DNA of 64,000 nt from Prochlorococcus sp. AG-402-P18 (GTDB lineage Bacteria; Cyanobacteriota; Cyanobacteriia; PCC-6307; Cyanobiaceae). The DNA lies in the NCBI GenBank assembly GCA_003216275.1, contig QCJC01000010.1, forward strand, positions 18,961 to 82,960. Reading direction: 5' to 3'. The position numbers were made by a program, and so were the translations under genes. The notes below the pieces were generated by a model that was not told the origin of the DNA, searched no databases, and saw only the letters and a list, made by a program, of their open reading frames with translations. This document shows positions 28,358 to 37,539 of this stretch, one piece after another (positions within the stretch are counted from its first letter, which is position 1; every line of letters starts with the position of its first letter).

Positions 28358-29848
28358 TTAATTGGATATGAAATTAAATTCTCTTATCCAATTAACTAAT
28401 GTTCTAACTCCATATCCAGTAGCTCCCTTGGGAGTTAGATCTCTATCTTTTTCTGTCCAGCATGTACCTGCAATATCAATGTGTGCCCATGGAATGCTTG
28501 ATTTTACAAATTCTTTCAGAAATAATGCAGCAGTAATTGATCCTCCTGGCCTAGGGCCTGTGTTTTGCAAATCAGCAATGGATGATTTAATACCAGCTTT
28601 GTATGAATCTTGCATAGGCATTCTCCAAATACCTTCTCCAGCTTTATTTGCAGCACTAATTAATTGTTCTGAGAGCTGATCATTGTCAGTCCATAATCCA
28701 GCAATTTCATCTCCTAATGCAATGACACAGGCTCCTGTAAGAGTCGCAAGATCTACTATTGCGTCTGGTTGAAGTTTGCATGCATAAACCAAAGCATCCG
28801 CTAATGTCAATCTACCCTCTGCATCAGTATTGTTTACTTCGATAGTTTTCCCATTTGAAGCTTTGACTATATCTCCAGGATGTAATGCAGAACCATTAAT
28901 CATATTTTCGCAAGCCGCAACTATAAAATGAACCTCTGTGTTGATAGGCTTGAGCTCTGCTATAGCTCTTGCTGCTCCAAGAACAGAGGCACTTCCACCC
29001 ATGTCGTATTTCATTTTTTCAATTTGAGATGCACCTACTTTTAAGTTGTATCCACCCGAGTCAAAAGTTAACCCTTTTCCAATTAGTACAATTTTATTTT
29101 TAGTAATTTTTGGAGAATATTTTAAATGTATAAAACTAGGCTTTAGATCTGAGCCTTTTGCAACTGCTAGATAAGCTCCCATTCCTTCTTTTTCGCATTC
29201 TTTTTGATCGAGAATTTTTAAATCTAAACCAAATTCAATTGCCAACTTTTCAGCTTCCTTTGCTAGTTGTGATGGCGTGAGGAAATTGGGAGGGGCTGCA
29301 ACAAGCTCTCTGGCAAGCTTCACTCCTTCGCATATTGGATTTATTTCAGCAATTGCAATTCCTGCTAATTTGACATCCAAACCAATTAATTCAACTTCCT
29401 TTATTTGAATTGATTCCTTAGGGTCTGATTTGAATCTAATGTCTTTGAAAGATGTCAATCTAACGGCTTCGCCAACTGCGAATGCAGCCGAAGATTGATC
29501 AAATGCATCCCAAGGGAAAAATATTCCCAACTTTGCTTCATAACCAGGAGAAACTTGACGGGTTCCGATTGAGGCGGCTTTGCGTAGATCATCAATTAAT
29601 AGATTTTCGGCTTTGCCTAAGCCTACAAATACTATTTTTTTTATAGTGCCTTCTATAAATTCAATTGATAGTTTTTGATTTTTTTTGCCTTCGAACTTCG
29701 CATCATTAAATTTTTGGCTTAAATAAGTATCTTTTATTAGCGTATTAAATAAATGCAATTGATTTTCGATTGTTCCTTCCAAAACCCCAGCAATAAGTAA
29801 TGATCCTGACCATTCGTTAATTTCTTTAGAGATTGCTGAGATTTGCAT
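28358..29848 (-). CDS. pepA: Leucyl aminopeptidase
   Basis: A dinuclear-metal M17 aminopeptidase of 496 residues that removes N-terminal residues from peptides in the cytoplasm. The catalytic domain has KGLTFDSGGYNLK, KYDMGGSASVLGA, the family signature NTDAEGRLTLADALVYA and DLATLTGACVIALG. The N-terminal 170 residues form the regulatory domain. The start is ATG at 29848. Confidence 0.96.
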   Translation of the reverse strand: MQISAISKEINEWSGSLLIAGVLEGTIENQLHLFNTLIKDTYLSQKFNDAKFEGKKNQKLSIEFIEGTIKKIVFVGLGKAENLLIDDLRKAASIGTRQVSPGYEAKLGIFFPWDAFDQSSAAFAVGEAVRLTSFKDIRFKSDPKESIQIKEVELIGLDVKLAGIAIAEINPICEGVKLARELVAAPPNFLTPSQLAKEAEKLAIEFGLDLKILDQKECEKEGMGAYLAVAKGSDLKPSFIHLKYSPKITKNKIVLIGKGLTFDSGGYNLKVGASQIEKMKYDMGGSASVLGAARAIAELKPINTEVHFIVAACENMINGSALHPGDIVKASNGKTIEVNNTDAEGRLTLADALVYACKLQPDAIVDLATLTGACVIALGDEIAGLWTDNDQLSEQLISAANKAGEGIWRMPMQDSYKAGIKSSIADLQNTGPRPGGSITAALFLKEFVKSSIPWAHIDIAGTCWTEKDRDLTPKGATGYGVRTLVNWIREFNFISN

Positions 29849-29885
29849 TTAATTTTTTTACTTACTTAAATGATAACAACTTTTT

Positions 29886-30485
29886 TTAATTGATCTGAGA
29901 TGTAAATGGTGTTGCCCATATTCCCCTTGTCTCTTTGTTAAAAGGTGGAAGCCAAGTTTTTATAAGGGCTTGTTCTAACTCCCTTCTTTCCTTTGTGTTG
30001 ATCGGAACATCAAGCCAAAAACGAATGTTTAACTTGGTTGATAAATTTGCTTTCTGTAGAGTTTCTGAATAATTTGAAAGATAATTTTTGCAGTCATGTT
30101 CCCCTCTCCACCTTTTTTCTGCGGAGATTGTTTCTCCAATATATAAAATAATATTTTCTTCAGAATTAATTATTTTATCCATTACAAAATAAACAGCCGG
30201 ACCTTCATGCACTTTATTAGGCCATCTCCAAAAACTTAAAGGTAGAGGAGTTAGTTGCATCGGATTAAAAGTTTCGTTTAAATCTTTTGAAACAGATTCA
30301 AATAATGAAGCTTGATTTATATTTATGTAGCCATATTCAAAAATAGGTGATTGATGAGTAATGATTTTTCTTTGCCACTCCTCAATAATTTTCTTGTCAA
30401 TATATGTATCTTGAAAAGGAAATTTTCCTGAGTAACTCATATCATTATTATTAAATAAATTATATTGCCGTTCGAATTTTATCAT
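29886..30485 (-). CDS. GIY-YIG-nuclease-like protein
   Basis: The 199-residue protein carries the pattern of a GIY-YIG fold. It has AVYFVMD (about 99-105), ILYIGET (about 115-121), a conserved RWRGEHDCK with Arg and His, and a late Glu in RRELEQALI with W-L-P-P-F-N-K-E. This looks like a divergent nuclease domain placed at the C-terminus of a leader of about 80 residues. Whether it cuts DNA is not known. It stands alone upstream of pepA on the same strand. Confidence 0.6.
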   Translation of the reverse strand: MIKFERQYNLFNNNDMSYSGKFPFQDTYIDKKIIEEWQRKIITHQSPIFEYGYININQASLFESVSKDLNETFNPMQLTPLPLSFWRWPNKVHEGPAVYFVMDKIINSEENIILYIGETISAEKRWRGEHDCKNYLSNYSETLQKANLSTKLNIRFWLDVPINTKERRELEQALIKTWLPPFNKETRGIWATPFTSQIN

Positions 30486-30808
30486 TTTAGAAAGTTCAAA
30501 ATTTAAATTAAAAGATAATTTTCGATTAGTCTTTCATTCTAATAATACCATGGTTTGATATTATTTTTCTTGATGATTATTTTAGTTTAGCTTGTCAATA
30601 TGAAATGAAAAAGCATTTTCCTTACATTAGTAAGTTTTTATTTGACTTGAGTTAGATTATGGTTGTTTCTTAGTGGTGAGGCTATTTACACTCCTAAAGC
30701 AATGTTTTTGGGTAGAATTGGTCTAAAATGAATTAGATATAGTGTTACAGTCACTATTGGTCTTTGATTCAAAAACAAGCAATTGATCTATCAACTGGAG
30801 TTTAAGAT
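30486..30808. other. Gene-free spacer of 323 bp
   Basis: This divergent region between the GIY-YIG-like gene and the DUF1825 gene holds AT-rich promoter-like sequence. A TAAAAT -10-like hexamer lies at 30723-30728. A 6-bp-arm inverted repeat (ATAGTG, 7-nt loop, CACTAT) lies at 30739-30757. A GGAG ribosome-binding site is just upstream of 30809. I see no gene or recognised RNA in it. Confidence 0.5.
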
Positions 30809-31126
30809 ATGAGTTTTTTTGAATCTGAAATCGTTCAGGAAGAGGCAAAAAAACTTTTCACTGATTATCAGAATCTGATGCAATTAGGTTCTGATTATGG
30901 GAAATTTGATAGAGAAGGAAAAGTGATGTTTATTGATACTATGGAAAACTTAATGGAGAGGTATAAAGTCTTCATGAAAAGATTTGAGCTTTCAGAAGAT
31001 TTTCAAGCAAAGATGACAGTAGAACAGCTGAAGACTCAGTTGGGGCAATTTGGCATCACACCTGATCAAATGTTTGATCAAATGAATAGAACTTTGGAAA
31101 GGATGAAATCAGAATTGGACAAATGA
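30809..31126 (+). CDS. DUF1825 family protein
   Basis: The 105-residue, helical, soluble protein (MSFFESEIVQEEAKKLFTDY at the start, with repeated amphipathic helices up to the C-terminus) matches the cyanobacterial DUF1825 family. Function is unknown. It precedes tyrS by 26 nt and may share its transcript. Confidence 0.85.
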   Translation: MSFFESEIVQEEAKKLFTDYQNLMQLGSDYGKFDREGKVMFIDTMENLMERYKVFMKRFELSEDFQAKMTVEQLKTQLGQFGITPDQMFDQMNRTLERMKSELDK

Positions 31127-31152
31127 TCCTTAACCTATTCAATAATTAAATT

Positions 31153-32400
31153 ATGTTAGATAAATTTAATGAACTGCCTGAATGGATCTCTAGAGGTTTA
31201 GATGATCTTTTTCCTTGCAATAATTCAGGGGATGCAGATCAAAGTTTTATCAAAAGATTAGAACTTTCATCTACAGAAAAAACTCCTTTGCGAGTAAAGC
31301 TTGGTATCGATCCTACAGGTACTGATATTCATATTGGGCATAGCATCCTTTTTAGAAAATTAAGAGCGTTTCAAGATGCGGGACATACGGCAGTTCTTAT
31401 AATTGGAGACTTCACTGCAAGGATTGGGGATCCTACTGGCAAGAATAAAACTAGAATACAGCTTGCGAAAGAGGAAGTTGAATCTAATGCATTGAATTAT
31501 CTTGAGCAACTAGGCCTTGGTAAAGAACCTAAAGAATCCTTACTCGATTTCTCAACGTCTGGCCGCTTAGAAATCAGAAGAAATAGTGAGTGGCTTGAAA
31601 ACCTTAATTTGTCTAAAGTTATAGAACTTTTGTCTAATTCAACAGTTGGTCAAATGCTAGCAAAAGAAGATTTTAGTAATCGATATAATTCTGGAACTCC
31701 TATCTCTTTGCATGAATTTCTTTATCCTCTTCTGCAGGGATATGATTCAGTCGCAATAAATTCAGATGTAGAATTAGGTGGAACAGATCAGAAATTCAAT
31801 ATAGCAATGGGAAGAGATTTGCAGAGAGCTTTTGGACAAAAACCTCAATTTGGAATGTTATTACCTATTTTAGTAGGCTTAGATGGAACTCAGAAAATGA
31901 GTAAAAGTCTAGATAATTTTGTAGGAATAAATGAAGATTCACTGTCGATGTATTCAAAATTAGAAAAGGTTCCAGATGATTTAGTTTATAGCTATTTAAA
32001 CTTACTTACTAATGAAAATTTAAAAGAGTTAAGTTCAAATCCAAGAGAACTTCAGAAGTTCATGGCTTTAAAAATAACATCTAACTTTAAAGGATTTGAA
32101 GCAGCAAAAAAAGCTCAATCTAACTCTGAAAAATTAGTTTTAGGGACTCAAGATTCTCTTGAAGAAATACCAGAAATCTCAGTCTCTGAAATAAATTTTC
32201 CAGCTAAAGCATTTTATTTATTTAGTAAGATTAAATTGTTTTCAAGTAGCAGTGAAGCAAGAAGACAAATTCTTGGAGGTGGAGTTAGAATTGATGGAAA
32301 AAAAATAATTGATCCCAACTTAGAGTTTCAAACTCCTAATGATCTCACAGGAAAAATATTGCAAGTAGGAAAGAAAAAATTTCTTCGTGTGTCAAACTGA
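31153..32400 (+). CDS. tyrS: Tyrosyl-tRNA synthetase
   Basis: TyrS charges tRNA-Tyr. The 415-residue protein has the class I HIGH motif in [17 protein letters not shown] and [19 protein letters not shown]. The KMSKS motif is [12 protein letters not shown], and the C-terminal S4 domain (about 345-410) has [18 protein letters not shown]. It belongs to the TyrZ-like type with ARIGDP. Confidence 0.96.
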   Translation: MLDKFNELPEWISRGLDDLFPCNNSGDADQSFIKRLELSSTEKTPLRVKLGIDPTGTDIHIGHSILFRKLRAFQDAGHTAVLIIGDFTARIGDPTGKNKTRIQLAKEEVESNALNYLEQLGLGKEPKESLLDFSTSGRLEIRRNSEWLENLNLSKVIELLSNSTVGQMLAKEDFSNRYNSGTPISLHEFLYPLLQGYDSVAINSDVELGGTDQKFNIAMGRDLQRAFGQKPQFGMLLPILVGLDGTQKMSKSLDNFVGINEDSLSMYSKLEKVPDDLVYSYLNLLTNENLKELSSNPRELQKFMALKITSNFKGFEAAKKAQSNSEKLVLGTQDSLEEIPEISVSEINFPAKAFYLFSKIKLFSSSSEARRQILGGGVRIDGKKIIDPNLEFQTPNDLTGKILQVGKKKFLRVSN

Positions 32401-32409
32401 TACTATTTT

Positions 32410-33135
32410 ATGAAAAATACCAATAACCCAAGTGAAAAAATAATTGTCGCTTTAGATGGTATGGATAAAACAAATGTCTTTTATCTACTTAAAAAAATAC
32501 CTAAAGTTATCTGGGTTAAGGTCGGATTAGAATTATTTGTTAGTGAAGGACCAGATATATTATCGATTTTAAAAGATAAGGGGAAGAAAATCTTTTTAGA
32601 TCTTAAATTTCATGATATTCCTACAACAGTAGCTAAAGCATGTTTTTCAGCATCACAAACTGGTGCTGAATATATTTCTTTGCATACTTGCTCAGGCATG
32701 AAGGCTCTAAAGATGGCTAACGAGGCTGCATATGAAGGAGCGGCCAAAGTCAATTTAATGCCGCCAAAACTCCTGGGAATAACAATTTTAACTAGTTGGA
32801 ATCAAGACAGTTTTGCTGAAGATCTATTAATTGATCAGTCAATAGATCAACGAGTTAAGCATCTAGCTGAAATTGCATCTAATTCTGGATTAGCTGGATG
32901 TGTTTGTAGTCCTAGAGAAGTTCAATTTCTTCGTGAAATTTATCCTGAAACTTTTGAATTGGTCACACCTGGAATCCGATCATTAGGAGCTGAGATTAAT
33001 GATCAATCTAGAGTTTTGGATGCATCTGAAGCTCTAAAGATGGGAGCTTCAAAATTGGTTATAGGTAGAGCAATTACCCAATCAAATGATCCAGCTTATA
33101 TGTTCAATAGTTTTTGCGAAAAAGCTTCTGATTGA
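32410..33135 (+). CDS. pyrF: Orotidine 5'-phosphate decarboxylase
   Basis: PyrF forms UMP in the last step of pyrimidine synthesis. The 241-residue TIM barrel has IIVALDGMDK, WVKVGLELF, the catalytic IFLDLKFHDIPTTVA with the Lys/Asp dyad, and the C-terminal VTPGIRSLGAEINDQSRV. It starts 9 nt after tyrS, which implies co-transcription. Confidence 0.96.
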   Translation: MKNTNNPSEKIIVALDGMDKTNVFYLLKKIPKVIWVKVGLELFVSEGPDILSILKDKGKKIFLDLKFHDIPTTVAKACFSASQTGAEYISLHTCSGMKALKMANEAAYEGAAKVNLMPPKLLGITILTSWNQDSFAEDLLIDQSIDQRVKHLAEIASNSGLAGCVCSPREVQFLREIYPETFELVTPGIRSLGAEINDQSRVLDASEALKMGASKLVIGRAITQSNDPAYMFNSFCEKASD

Positions 33136-33138
33136 CTT

Positions 33139-33735
33139 TTACTTTTTACCGATTTTTGGCTCTTTACCTTTAACTAATCTAATTATATTTTCTCTATGCC
33201 TCCAAATTACTAAAGTCATAGCTAATAGTGAAATTAATAAAAAGGGTAGAGAAAAAATTGAATTATAAAAGCTTATAAACATTATTATAGGTAGTACTAA
33301 TGCTGCACTAACACTGGCTAGTGAAACTATCCTAAATAATGTAATCATTAAGAGAAAGACACCTAAAGTTGCAAGACCAACTTGCCAAGAAAGTCCAAGA
33401 AAGACTCCTAAACCTGTCGCTACAGCTTTACCACCTCTCCAATTCAGCCAAATGGGCCAAATGTGGCCAATTAATGTCGTTAGACCTATAGCTACTTGCC
33501 ATGAATCATTTAAGAGGAAATATTTTGCTAATAAAATAGATAGAACTCCTTTCATAACATCTATTAGAAAGACAGTAATTGCTGCCCTTTTCCCAATATG
33601 TCTTAATACATTTGTAGCTCCTGTAGACCCAGAACCTAATGTACGAATATCAACTCCTTTAGTAATTTTTCCAGCTAAATAACCACTTGGAAATGATCCA
33701 AAAAAATATCCTAAACATAGAATTAATAATTTCAA
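33139..33735 (-). CDS. plsY: Glycerol-3-phosphate acyltransferase PlsY
   Basis: PlsY moves an acyl group from acyl-phosphate to glycerol-3-phosphate to make lysophosphatidic acid. The 198-residue integral membrane protein (five helices) has GSFPSGYLAGK, GSGSTGATNVLRHIGK and NWRGGKAVATGLG, the three conserved loops. It begins with TTG, and its stop is a few bases from the convergent pyrF stop. Confidence 0.95.
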   Translation of the reverse strand: MKLLILCLGYFFGSFPSGYLAGKITKGVDIRTLGSGSTGATNVLRHIGKRAAITVFLIDVMKGVLSILLAKYFLLNDSWQVAIGLTTLIGHIWPIWLNWRGGKAVATGLGVFLGLSWQVGLATLGVFLLMITLFRIVSLASVSAALVLPIIMFISFYNSIFSLPFLLISLLAMTLVIWRHRENIIRLVKGKEPKIGKK

Positions 33736-33755
33736 AATCAGTTCAATAGCAAATT

Positions 33756-34784
33756 TTATATTAATTCATCCTCTTCAAAAATCTCGTTGGAATTTCCTGC
33801 AAAAGCTAGCCAAATGGGGAACTGAAGAATTGGAATTTCTACATTTATCTCTGCTGCATCAATAATTATCAAAGGTAACTCGCCTCTATCTTCAAGTCGA
33901 TCAGCTCTTTCAATTAGTCCATCCGATCTCTCGAAAAGTACGATTCCGCTGTTAGGACCAAAATCTTCACGGTTAAGTCCTAATGCATCTTGGAGGCATC
34001 TCCTCCATTCACCAAGACGCTCTGGTTGACTTGCCAAGACCAAAGTCTGAAATTGTTCGCCATATAATTCTCCTAAAATCGCGATAATCCCTGCAGTGAC
34101 CAAAGCATTTTTTGATCTGCTTCCTCTACTTGGTTGTGCACCTCTTCCACCCATACTGAAGAACCAATCTTCAAGCATCTCAATATCATTTGTTTCAAGA
34201 CTCCTCCTAAGCTTCCAGGGCTCTGCATAGAAATCGGGTTGTTCTAGAAATTGACTAAAACATGTCCTTATTAAATTTTCATCAGGTTTGAAAGTATCAG
34301 AAACAGCAGGGATTATTTCTTCCTCTTTAGAAGGCTCTATTTTTTTATTTTCATCAAGAGGGGAGGGCTTAACTATTACTGGCGGAACAACAAGCTCTAG
34401 TTGCTCAGCTGATTGAGCTAAGTCTTGTAATGCACCAGTTAAATATTCCTGAAAGCCTTTGACCTTTCTAGCAATTGCATCAGATTGACCTGAAAATGAG
34501 CTCTTAAGTTCAGTTTCAATTTGAACTTTCTTTTTAGAAAGTTCTTCTAATTCTTGTTCTAATTTCTCACGGGAAAGCTGCAGATCTTTAAGAGCTAGGT
34601 TAATAAAAGACTGAGACTGATCTTTGGCAATCTTTTGATTGTTTTCAGGAATATTAATGATTTTAGATTTCGATTGTTTATCGAGAGGTTTTTTTGTAGG
34701 AGCTATTTTTTGTGAAGCAGTTTCTGCAGAAATTATTTTTTCTGAATTTTGTTTTTCAATAGATAGATTTTCTTCGGATTCCAT
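33756..34784 (-). CDS. DUF3086 protein with coiled coil
   Basis: The 342-residue cyanobacterial protein has a basic and disordered start (about 1-60), then a charged coiled coil (about 62-115, LEQELEELSKKKVQIETEL). The DUF3086-type C-terminal domain (from about 165) has RTCFSQFLEQPDFYAEPWKL, SRGSRSKNALVTAGIIAILG and EWRRCLQDALGL. Function unknown. It is flanked by plsY and a DUF3119 gene on the same strand, and this conserved neighbourhood hints at a membrane-lipid link. Confidence 0.8.
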   Translation of the reverse strand: MESEENLSIEKQNSEKIISAETASQKIAPTKKPLDKQSKSKIINIPENNQKIAKDQSQSFINLALKDLQLSREKLEQELEELSKKKVQIETELKSSFSGQSDAIARKVKGFQEYLTGALQDLAQSAEQLELVVPPVIVKPSPLDENKKIEPSKEEEIIPAVSDTFKPDENLIRTCFSQFLEQPDFYAEPWKLRRSLETNDIEMLEDWFFSMGGRGAQPSRGSRSKNALVTAGIIAILGELYGEQFQTLVLASQPERLGEWRRCLQDALGLNREDFGPNSGIVLFERSDGLIERADRLEDRGELPLIIIDAAEINVEIPILQFPIWLAFAGNSNEIFEEDELI

Positions 34785-34823
34785 ATTTTAAAAGACTTCA
34801 ATTAAGTTTTAAATTTTTGATGA

Positions 34824-35231
34824 TTATACTGCTTTCCCTATTTCTAAATCATTCACTCTTAACCTTAACTGTTCTCTTAATGAGTTAACTTCAAAAAGTA
34901 TAGGCAATAGGTGAGGGCTTGCTTCTTCTCTAAAGTAAAGAAAACCTGGCAATTGAGGAAATATAATTCTCCATGCAATCCAATTCTTAAAAGGAAATCT
35001 TCTTAACTCATTACCTAATTGTATGACAATTAGATCATCCTTAGTAAATTTCAATTTTAAGGTGAAAGATTGCAGTAATAGAAAAAAACCAAAACTACTA
35101 ATTATAACCGTAGGCCAGGGATGGAAAGGTGTTATTAAAAATATTAAGCCTATGAATATTATGAAAATAGGTAAACGATAAGAAGGCGACAAAACCACAC
35201 TATCTTTATCGAGAGGATTTTCAGAAGTCAT
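34824..35231 (-). CDS. DUF3119-family membrane protein
   Basis: The frame extends up to 35366, but the upstream part is the antisense of the permease gene. The ATG at 35231 gives 135 residues starting MTSENPLDKDSV, 5 nt after the permease stop. Two adjacent hydrophobic segments lie near residues 18-50, and a C-terminal soluble domain carries FPQLPGFLYFREEASPH. It belongs to the cyanobacterial DUF3119 type. It probably acts with the MlaE-like permease. Confidence 0.72.
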   Translation of the reverse strand: MTSENPLDKDSVVLSPSYRLPIFIIFIGLIFLITPFHPWPTVIISSFGFFLLLQSFTLKLKFTKDDLIVIQLGNELRRFPFKNWIAWRIIFPQLPGFLYFREEASPHLLPILFEVNSLREQLRLRVNDLEIGKAV

Positions 35232-35236
35232 TGTTA

Positions 35237-35983
35237 TTAGCCAAAAAGAATTTGGGTGAGTAAAACATCTACTAAAGAAACGGTTATCAGAGTCATTACT
35301 ACTGCTCCAGTAGTACTTGATCCTACTTCCTTGGGACCGCCCCTTGTGGTTAAACCCCATCCACAAGCAATAATTGCGATCAATAAGCCAAACACCAATG
35401 CTTTAACAAGCATAAATGGCAAATCAGATGTGATTAGCCATTCTCTTACTGAATTCCAAAAGATGCTTGGTGGAATTTGATAAAGAATAGTACTACTTAT
35501 TTGACCGCTATATAAAGCAACAGTAAAAAAGAATAAGCATTGGATAGGTGCCATCAAAACCATTGCACAAATTCTTGGAACAACTAAATATTCCACTGGA
35601 TCAGTTTGAAGCATTGTAATTGCATCAATTTGCTCTGTAACTTTCATAGTCCCTATTTGAGCGGCATAAGCAGTTGCAACTTTGCCAGTTAGAAGAGTTG
35701 CAGTAAGTAAAGGAGCTATCTCTCTTGCCATTCCAATTGCTAAAAGGCCACCAACTTCAGACCCTAAACCTTGTTTACTTAATTCTGCAGCAACTTGAAT
35801 GTTAAAGACTGTCCCAGCAGCAACACCAGTGATTAAAACTATTAAAAAACTTCCAGGCCCCGCTTCCATTAATTGATCGATCAAATCCGATTTGTTTATA
35901 TGACCTTTAACCGTTGCAGTAATAGCTTGTCCTCCTATCAAAAGACTTGCACCAAACCTTTTTATCCATCTAGGTGAATTCAT
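35237..35983 (-). CDS. MlaE/YrbE-type ABC transporter permease
   Basis: The 248-residue inner-membrane protein has the MlaE signature. It shows the start helix RWIKRFGASLLIGGQ, the TVFNIQVAAELSKQGLGSEVGGLLAIGMAREIAPLLTA region, and VGSSTTGAVVMTLITVSLVDVLLTQ. MlaE-type permeases work with an ATPase and a substrate-binding MCE protein in lipid transport between inner and outer membranes (or TGD1 in plastids). The partners are not in this window. Confidence 0.9.
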   Translation of the reverse strand: MNSPRWIKRFGASLLIGGQAITATVKGHINKSDLIDQLMEAGPGSFLIVLITGVAAGTVFNIQVAAELSKQGLGSEVGGLLAIGMAREIAPLLTATLLTGKVATAYAAQIGTMKVTEQIDAITMLQTDPVEYLVVPRICAMVLMAPIQCLFFFTVALYSGQISSTILYQIPPSIFWNSVREWLITSDLPFMLVKALVFGLLIAIIACGWGLTTRGGPKEVGSSTTGAVVMTLITVSLVDVLLTQILFG

Positions 35984-35986
35984 AAA

Positions 35987-37369
35987 TCAAACTTTTATTT
36001 GTTGAGCTTTATCTTTATCTTTCCAGTCTCTCATGATTGATAGCCCCCAATATACAAGAATGGAGGGTATTAAACCCATGCAAATCCTCACAGTTAGCAA
36101 TGCCGAGCCAGGCTGAGTAATGTCAAGAATTTCTTGACATGCACCTTCTTTGAATCCAGCAAAAGTCAATAGATATCCAAATAGTCCTACGCTTAAGGCA
36201 ATTCCTAATTTTTGACATAAAACCATCCAAGCTGTATAAATTCCTGCTGCTTTTTCTGGATCATGATCGATAGCATCTGGCAATAAAGACCAAGGTATTA
36301 AATAAGCAGTTGATGCACCAAATCCAACAAAGAATATAGTTATAAACAATACTAACATTTTTATAGAGTCTAAGTTAAAACTATTAAGTGAAAAATTATT
36401 TGATAATGAAGGTAATATCATAGCAATTAAACATCCACTGATCCATATAAAGCCTCCTTTCTTTAAGGCTTTAATTCTTCCAAACTTATTAGAATAAAAG
36501 CTCCAAACTTGTAATCCTACAAGAGCACTAATTTGAAAAGGAATTATAATCCAAAAAGATATACCTCTTGGTACGTTCATGACTTGCTGTAGATATATTA
36601 ATGAAACTGTTTGCATTAATTGCAAACCACACCAAAGTAGCAAATACAGATATATGACTTTTATAAATATTTTATTACTTAAAATACGCTTAAATTGATT
36701 TTTTATTGGGATTATTTGATTAATTGGTTTTCTCGCAACTTTCGCAAATGGGGCTAGCCCCCAAGTTGAAAGTAAAGTTATTAGTGTAACAATAGTTCCT
36801 GATATTCGACCCATTGTTAGATAACCTTCATCTCCTTTTGTTAAATATATTGCGCCTACAATTAATCCAGATAAAGAAGCTATTATTGATCCGGTAAATC
36901 TTGCAGCATTAAGTCTAGTTCTTACATTTTCATCTTCACTAAGTTCTGTTGACAATGCACCGTAAGGAAGGTTGACAGATGTATAAGCTGTCATGAACAG
37001 AATTGATGTGCAAATGTAGTAAGCAGTTTTTTCTTTGATGGTGTAATCATTGGGGATCCACCACATTGCGGCCAGGAAAATACCTAAAGGTAGTGATGCT
37101 CCAACCATCCAAGGTAATCTTGGCCCCCATTTAGATTGTGTATGATCACTCATCCAGCCAATTAAAGGATCATTAATTGCATCCCAGAGTTTTATTATCA
37201 TCAAAATCGAGCTTGCTATCCAAGGGGGTAAGCCAGCTGCACAAGTAAAGAAAGGGAAAAGATAAAAGCCAAATTGTGCTGAAGCAAGCCCTGTTCCTGA
37301 ATCCCCCATCCCATAAGACAACATAAGTCTTATGCGGTTTTTTCTGATCAGCCTATTGGAATTCGTCAA
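35987..37369 (-). CDS. GPH-family sugar symporter (MFS)
   Basis: The 460-residue, 12-helix transporter starts with LMLSYGMGDSGTGLASAQFG. The loop between helices 2 and 3, DAINDPLIGWMSDHTQSKWGPRLPWM, carries the acidic and Asn residues typical of melibiose-type cation:sugar symporters (GPH family). The substrate cannot be named. Its nearest neighbour on the far side of tRNA-Gly is a glycogen debranching gene. TTG is the likely start. Confidence 0.84.
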   Translation of the reverse strand: MTNSNRLIRKNRIRLMLSYGMGDSGTGLASAQFGFYLFPFFTCAAGLPPWIASSILMIIKLWDAINDPLIGWMSDHTQSKWGPRLPWMVGASLPLGIFLAAMWWIPNDYTIKEKTAYYICTSILFMTAYTSVNLPYGALSTELSEDENVRTRLNAARFTGSIIASLSGLIVGAIYLTKGDEGYLTMGRISGTIVTLITLLSTWGLAPFAKVARKPINQIIPIKNQFKRILSNKIFIKVIYLYLLLWCGLQLMQTVSLIYLQQVMNVPRGISFWIIIPFQISALVGLQVWSFYSNKFGRIKALKKGGFIWISGCLIAMILPSLSNNFSLNSFNLDSIKMLVLFITIFFVGFGASTAYLIPWSLLPDAIDHDPEKAAGIYTAWMVLCQKLGIALSVGLFGYLLTFAGFKEGACQEILDITQPGSALLTVRICMGLIPSILVYWGLSIMRDWKDKDKAQQIKV

Positions 37370-37456
37370 TCTTTTTCAGAAGAGGGGGCAGAAGGTATTA
37401 ATGTATGAAGGCTAAATGAGAATAATCCAGTTTTCTGGATATATTATTTTCATAGC

Positions 37457-37527
<71 letters not shown>

Positions 37528-37539
37528 TGACTTTTATTT

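Noticed and set aside
35232..35366. N-terminal extension of the DUF3119 frame
   Set aside because: It lies inside the permease coding region in another frame; the ATG at 35231 follows the permease stop.
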